Shown one piece after another: positions 60,161 through 64,000 of a DNA stretch of 64,000 nt. The stretch is from positions 1 through 64,000 of the forward strand of contig DASREE010000017.1 of NCBI GenBank assembly GCA_035652235.1, given 5' to 3'. This DNA comes from PALSA-612 sp035652235 (GTDB lineage Bacteria > Actinomycetota > Thermoleophilia > Gaiellales > Gaiellaceae). Made by a program: the position numbers and the translations under genes. The notes beneath the pieces are model-generated. The model made no database searches. It saw only the letters and a program-made list of their open reading frames with translations, and was not told the origin of the DNA. How positions within the stretch are numbered: position 1 is the first letter of the stretch; the number at the start of each line of letters is the position of its first letter.

Positions 60161-61455
60161 TCACTTCGGATAGGGGGTGCCGAGCACCCAGGTTCGGGCG
60201 ACGGCGGACGAGTCGCTGCAGAAGACGAGCGCAGCCGCGATGTCCTCGTCTGCGACTCCTCTCAACGCGTCGTTGCCGAGGTCGATCTCGATCAGGTCGG
60301 CGCGCGAGCCTGCTGCGATACGCGGCGGCGCGAGTCCGAGCGCTCCGGCGCCGCCGTCCCAGCCGGCGCGGAGCAGCGCCGCCGCGGTCGGTAGCCCGGC
60401 GGCGGCGCCGACGACGTTTCTGCGTCCTGCGCTTCGTCGTGCGCAGATTTCGATCTCGCGAAGCTCTTCGAGGGGGTCGAGCCGCACATTCGAGTCGCTC
60501 CCGATCGCGATCGGGATGCCGGCGCGGACGAACTTCTCGGTTGAGGGCCAGCCGTCGCCGAGATTCCCTTCGGTCGTCGGGCAGAGGCAGACGGTCGTGC
60601 CCGACTCCGCGAGAAGGTCAATCTCGTGGTCGTCCGCGTGCGTCGCGTGGATGACAGTGGTCTTCTCGCCGAGGACTCCGACCCGTGCGAGAAGCTCGAT
60701 CGGGCGCATGCCGTGCTCGAGGACACACTCGTCGATCTCCCGCCTCTGCTCGCAGGCGTGCACGTGTAGCGGCAGCGCGCGCTCGCGCGCGAAGGCTGCG
60801 ATCGCTTCGAGCCATTGCGCGGAGACGGCGCGAACGGAGTGAGGGGCGAGCCCGATCGTGACCAGTGGCCGGCGTTCGGCCCAGGAGACGAGGGCGTCGA
60901 CGCGAGCGAGGAACGTCCGGACGTCCGGGTCGCAGAAGCGCCGTTGCCACTGTGACGGCGCAAGGCCGGCACCTCCGCGCTCGTAGGCCGCGAGCAGGAG
61001 ACAGATGCGCATCCCCTGGCTCTCGGCTGCCTCGCAGACGGCTTGGGCAAGGAGGTTCGGTTCGTCGTATTCAGTGCCGTCGGCGTGGTGGTGGATGTAA
61101 TGGAACTCGCCCACGCTCGTGTAGCCGGCGCGGCGCATCTGCGCGTAGCAGCGCCGCGCGGCGTCACCGATCGTCGCCGGATCGAGTTTCTGTGCAGCGA
61201 CGTACATCTGCTCGCGCCAGCTCCAGAAGTTGTCCTCCGCGCCGTCGGGTCGTTCTGTTGCGCCGCGCACGTCGCGCTGGAATGCGTGTGAGTGGGCGTT
61301 CACGAACCCCGGGGCGAGCGCCCGCCCCGCGAGCCCAATTGCGGCGGAGGCGGATGCGGCGGGCCGCACCGAGACGATCCTGCCCCGCTCGATCTCGACC
61401 GCCTGCGCCCGGCGCACTCCCTCGCGGTCGAGGAGCAGGTCGGGCGCGTAGACGG

Positions 61456-61459
<4 letters not shown>
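60161..61459 (-). CDS. hutF: Formimidoylglutamate deiminase
   Basis: A 432-aa amidohydrolase. Metal and catalytic motifs: NAHSHAFQRDVRG, EFHYIHHHADG, LPLHVHACEQRREID, VIHATHADDHEIDL and SDSNVRLDPLEELREIE. It converts N-formimidoyl-L-glutamate to N-formylglutamate and ammonia in histidine degradation. The GTG overlap with hutU (61456-61459) indicates co-translation. N-formylglutamate deformylase (hutG) is not seen in the window. Confidence 0.92.
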
Positions 61460-63113
<1,654 letters not shown>

Positions 63114-63117
<4 letters not shown>

Positions 63118-64000
63118 GCACCAGCCTCCGTGTGCAGGGAACGGAATTCCCCCTCGCGGATGGCCGCCGCCACCGTCTCGATGTCGCCCGAGAGCGACCG
63201 GTCGTCCTCGACGGCGGGGGAGAGCCGGCGGATCGTGGCGTGAACGCGCTCGAGGAGCGGGCCTGAACGGAGCGGCCGGCGCAGATCGAGGGCCTGCGCC
63301 GCAGCGAGCAGTTCGATTGCGACGACGCGGATGGCGTTCTCGATCGTGTCGCGGGCTTTGAGCGCCGCGGTTGCGCCAAGCGAGTTGAAGTCCTCCTGGC
63401 CGGCGCTCGTCGGCAGGCTCGCCGTTCCGGCCGGGCTTGCGAGCACCTGGTTCTCCGCGACGAGCGCTGCCGCGACGTACTGCAGCACCATCAGCCCGGA
63501 GCACGTCCCGGGGCGGGTAGTGAGGAACTGCGGCAGCGGTCTCTCGCCGCCTGAATCCGCGAGCAGACGGTAGGTGCGCCGTTCACTGAAGGCGGCCACC
63601 TCCGCGGCGAGCAGCGCCAGGGTGTCGAGAGGCAGGGAGAGCGGCTGGCCGTGGAAGTTCCCACCGGAGAGCACCACGCCGTCGTCCGGGAAGCAGAGCG
63701 GGTTGTCCGTGACCGCGTCGAACTCGGCTGCGACTCCATGCGAGACGTAGTCGAACGCTTCCCAGGCCGCGCCCAGAACCTGTGGGATACAGCGCGTGCT
63801 GTAGGCGTCCTGCACGCGGCCGCAGTCCGCGTGACTCGCGTTCAGCTCCGATCTGGCGACGAGAGCGCGGATGCGTGCCGCGGACTTCCGCTGGTGGGGG
63901 CGGCGGCGGAGGGCGTGGACGCGGTCGTCCATCGGCGCGACCGAGCAGAGGAGGACATCGAGAGTGAGCGCGGCAGCCAGCTCACACGCCTCGAGCAGCC
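63114..64000 (-). CDS. hutH: Histidine ammonia-lyase (3' part; gene continues past the window)
   Basis: The C-terminal 295 residues or so. Visible: LLEACELAAALTLDVLLCSV at the edge, YSTRCIPQVLGAAWEAFDYV, DNPLCFPDDGVVLSGGNFHG then QPLSLPLD, ASPAGTASLPTSAGQEDFNS, and LGATAALKARDTIENAIRVV. The MIO-forming Ala-Ser-Gly lies outside the window. It turns histidine into urocanate. First gene here of hutH-hutU-hutF. Confidence 0.93.

Noticed and set aside
59778..60164. A 128-codon minus frame before hutF
   Set aside because: Ser/Pro/Thr-rich, no domain, no start signal and includes the tandem repeat; treated as noncoding.

Overview
The window is chromosomal DNA from a very GC-rich bacterium with short intergenic gaps, frequent GTG starts and 1-8 nt start/stop overlaps. 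An ANTAR-type two-component pair, a caa3 oxidase subunit II carrying a cytochrome c domain, a large actinobacterial-type transaldolase and the overall style point to Actinomycetota, plausibly a Thermoleophilia-like lineage; this placement is inferred from gene content, not from a marker gene. Many genes have a TANNNT-like -10 box 6 nt before the start codon, so leaderless mRNAs look common.

Layout. 0-8.2 kb: a possible transposase tail, a PRC-barrel-like protein, two DUF2269-like membrane proteins, a PdtaS-like kinase, a Nudix hydrolase and a PdtaR-like ANTAR regulator, a U32-like protein, an M20 peptidase and an ABC-F ATPase. 8.6-14.8 kb: a pentose-phosphate operon (tkt, tal, gnd) running into a secreted protein, an ECF sigma factor and a coupled DUF4349 membrane protein. 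14.9-19.5 kb (minus strand): ctaC, ctaD, an N-terminally extended ctaB, a 42-aa membrane peptide and a Nudix gene. 19.5-22.7 kb: a small hypothetical, an LPG-synthase-type membrane protein, a universal stress protein, a small zincin and a CHRD-domain protein. 22.7-28.9 kb (minus): an overlapping set of a PrsW-like zinc-ribbon membrane protein, an S53 peptidase and a TrkA-N/RyR-repeat membrane protein, preceded by two identical palindromes. 29-33.1 kb: htpX-lemA, a DUF4232 protein, a decayed FG-GAP gene and tRNA-Arg(CCT).

33.1-58.1 kb is surface-glycan territory. A four-gene minus-strand operon with 4-nt overlaps encodes a polysaccharide deacetylase, an ATP-grasp ligase, an FAD oxidoreductase and a PAP2 protein. 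It is followed by glycosyltransferases, a DegT aminotransferase, an Alg13/Alg14-like pair, a LuxR-HTH solo, Wzz-like and Wzy-like proteins, AsnB and three large secreted beta-helix proteins. Two LuxR-type regulators with atypical receivers close the block. 60.2-64 kb is a histidine-degradation operon (hutH, hutU, hutF) that runs off the right edge.

Two regulatory signals stand out. A palindrome, CTAGCCGTTCGGCTAG, lies 54-63 bp upstream of the -10 boxes of three glycan-cluster promoters, including that of the HTH solo. A second promoter architecture (two CGGCAC repeats 11 bp apart, CACGCG, then a -10) occurs three times with identical internal spacing, near the Nudix/PdtaR genes, tkt and the end of the sigma-factor operon.
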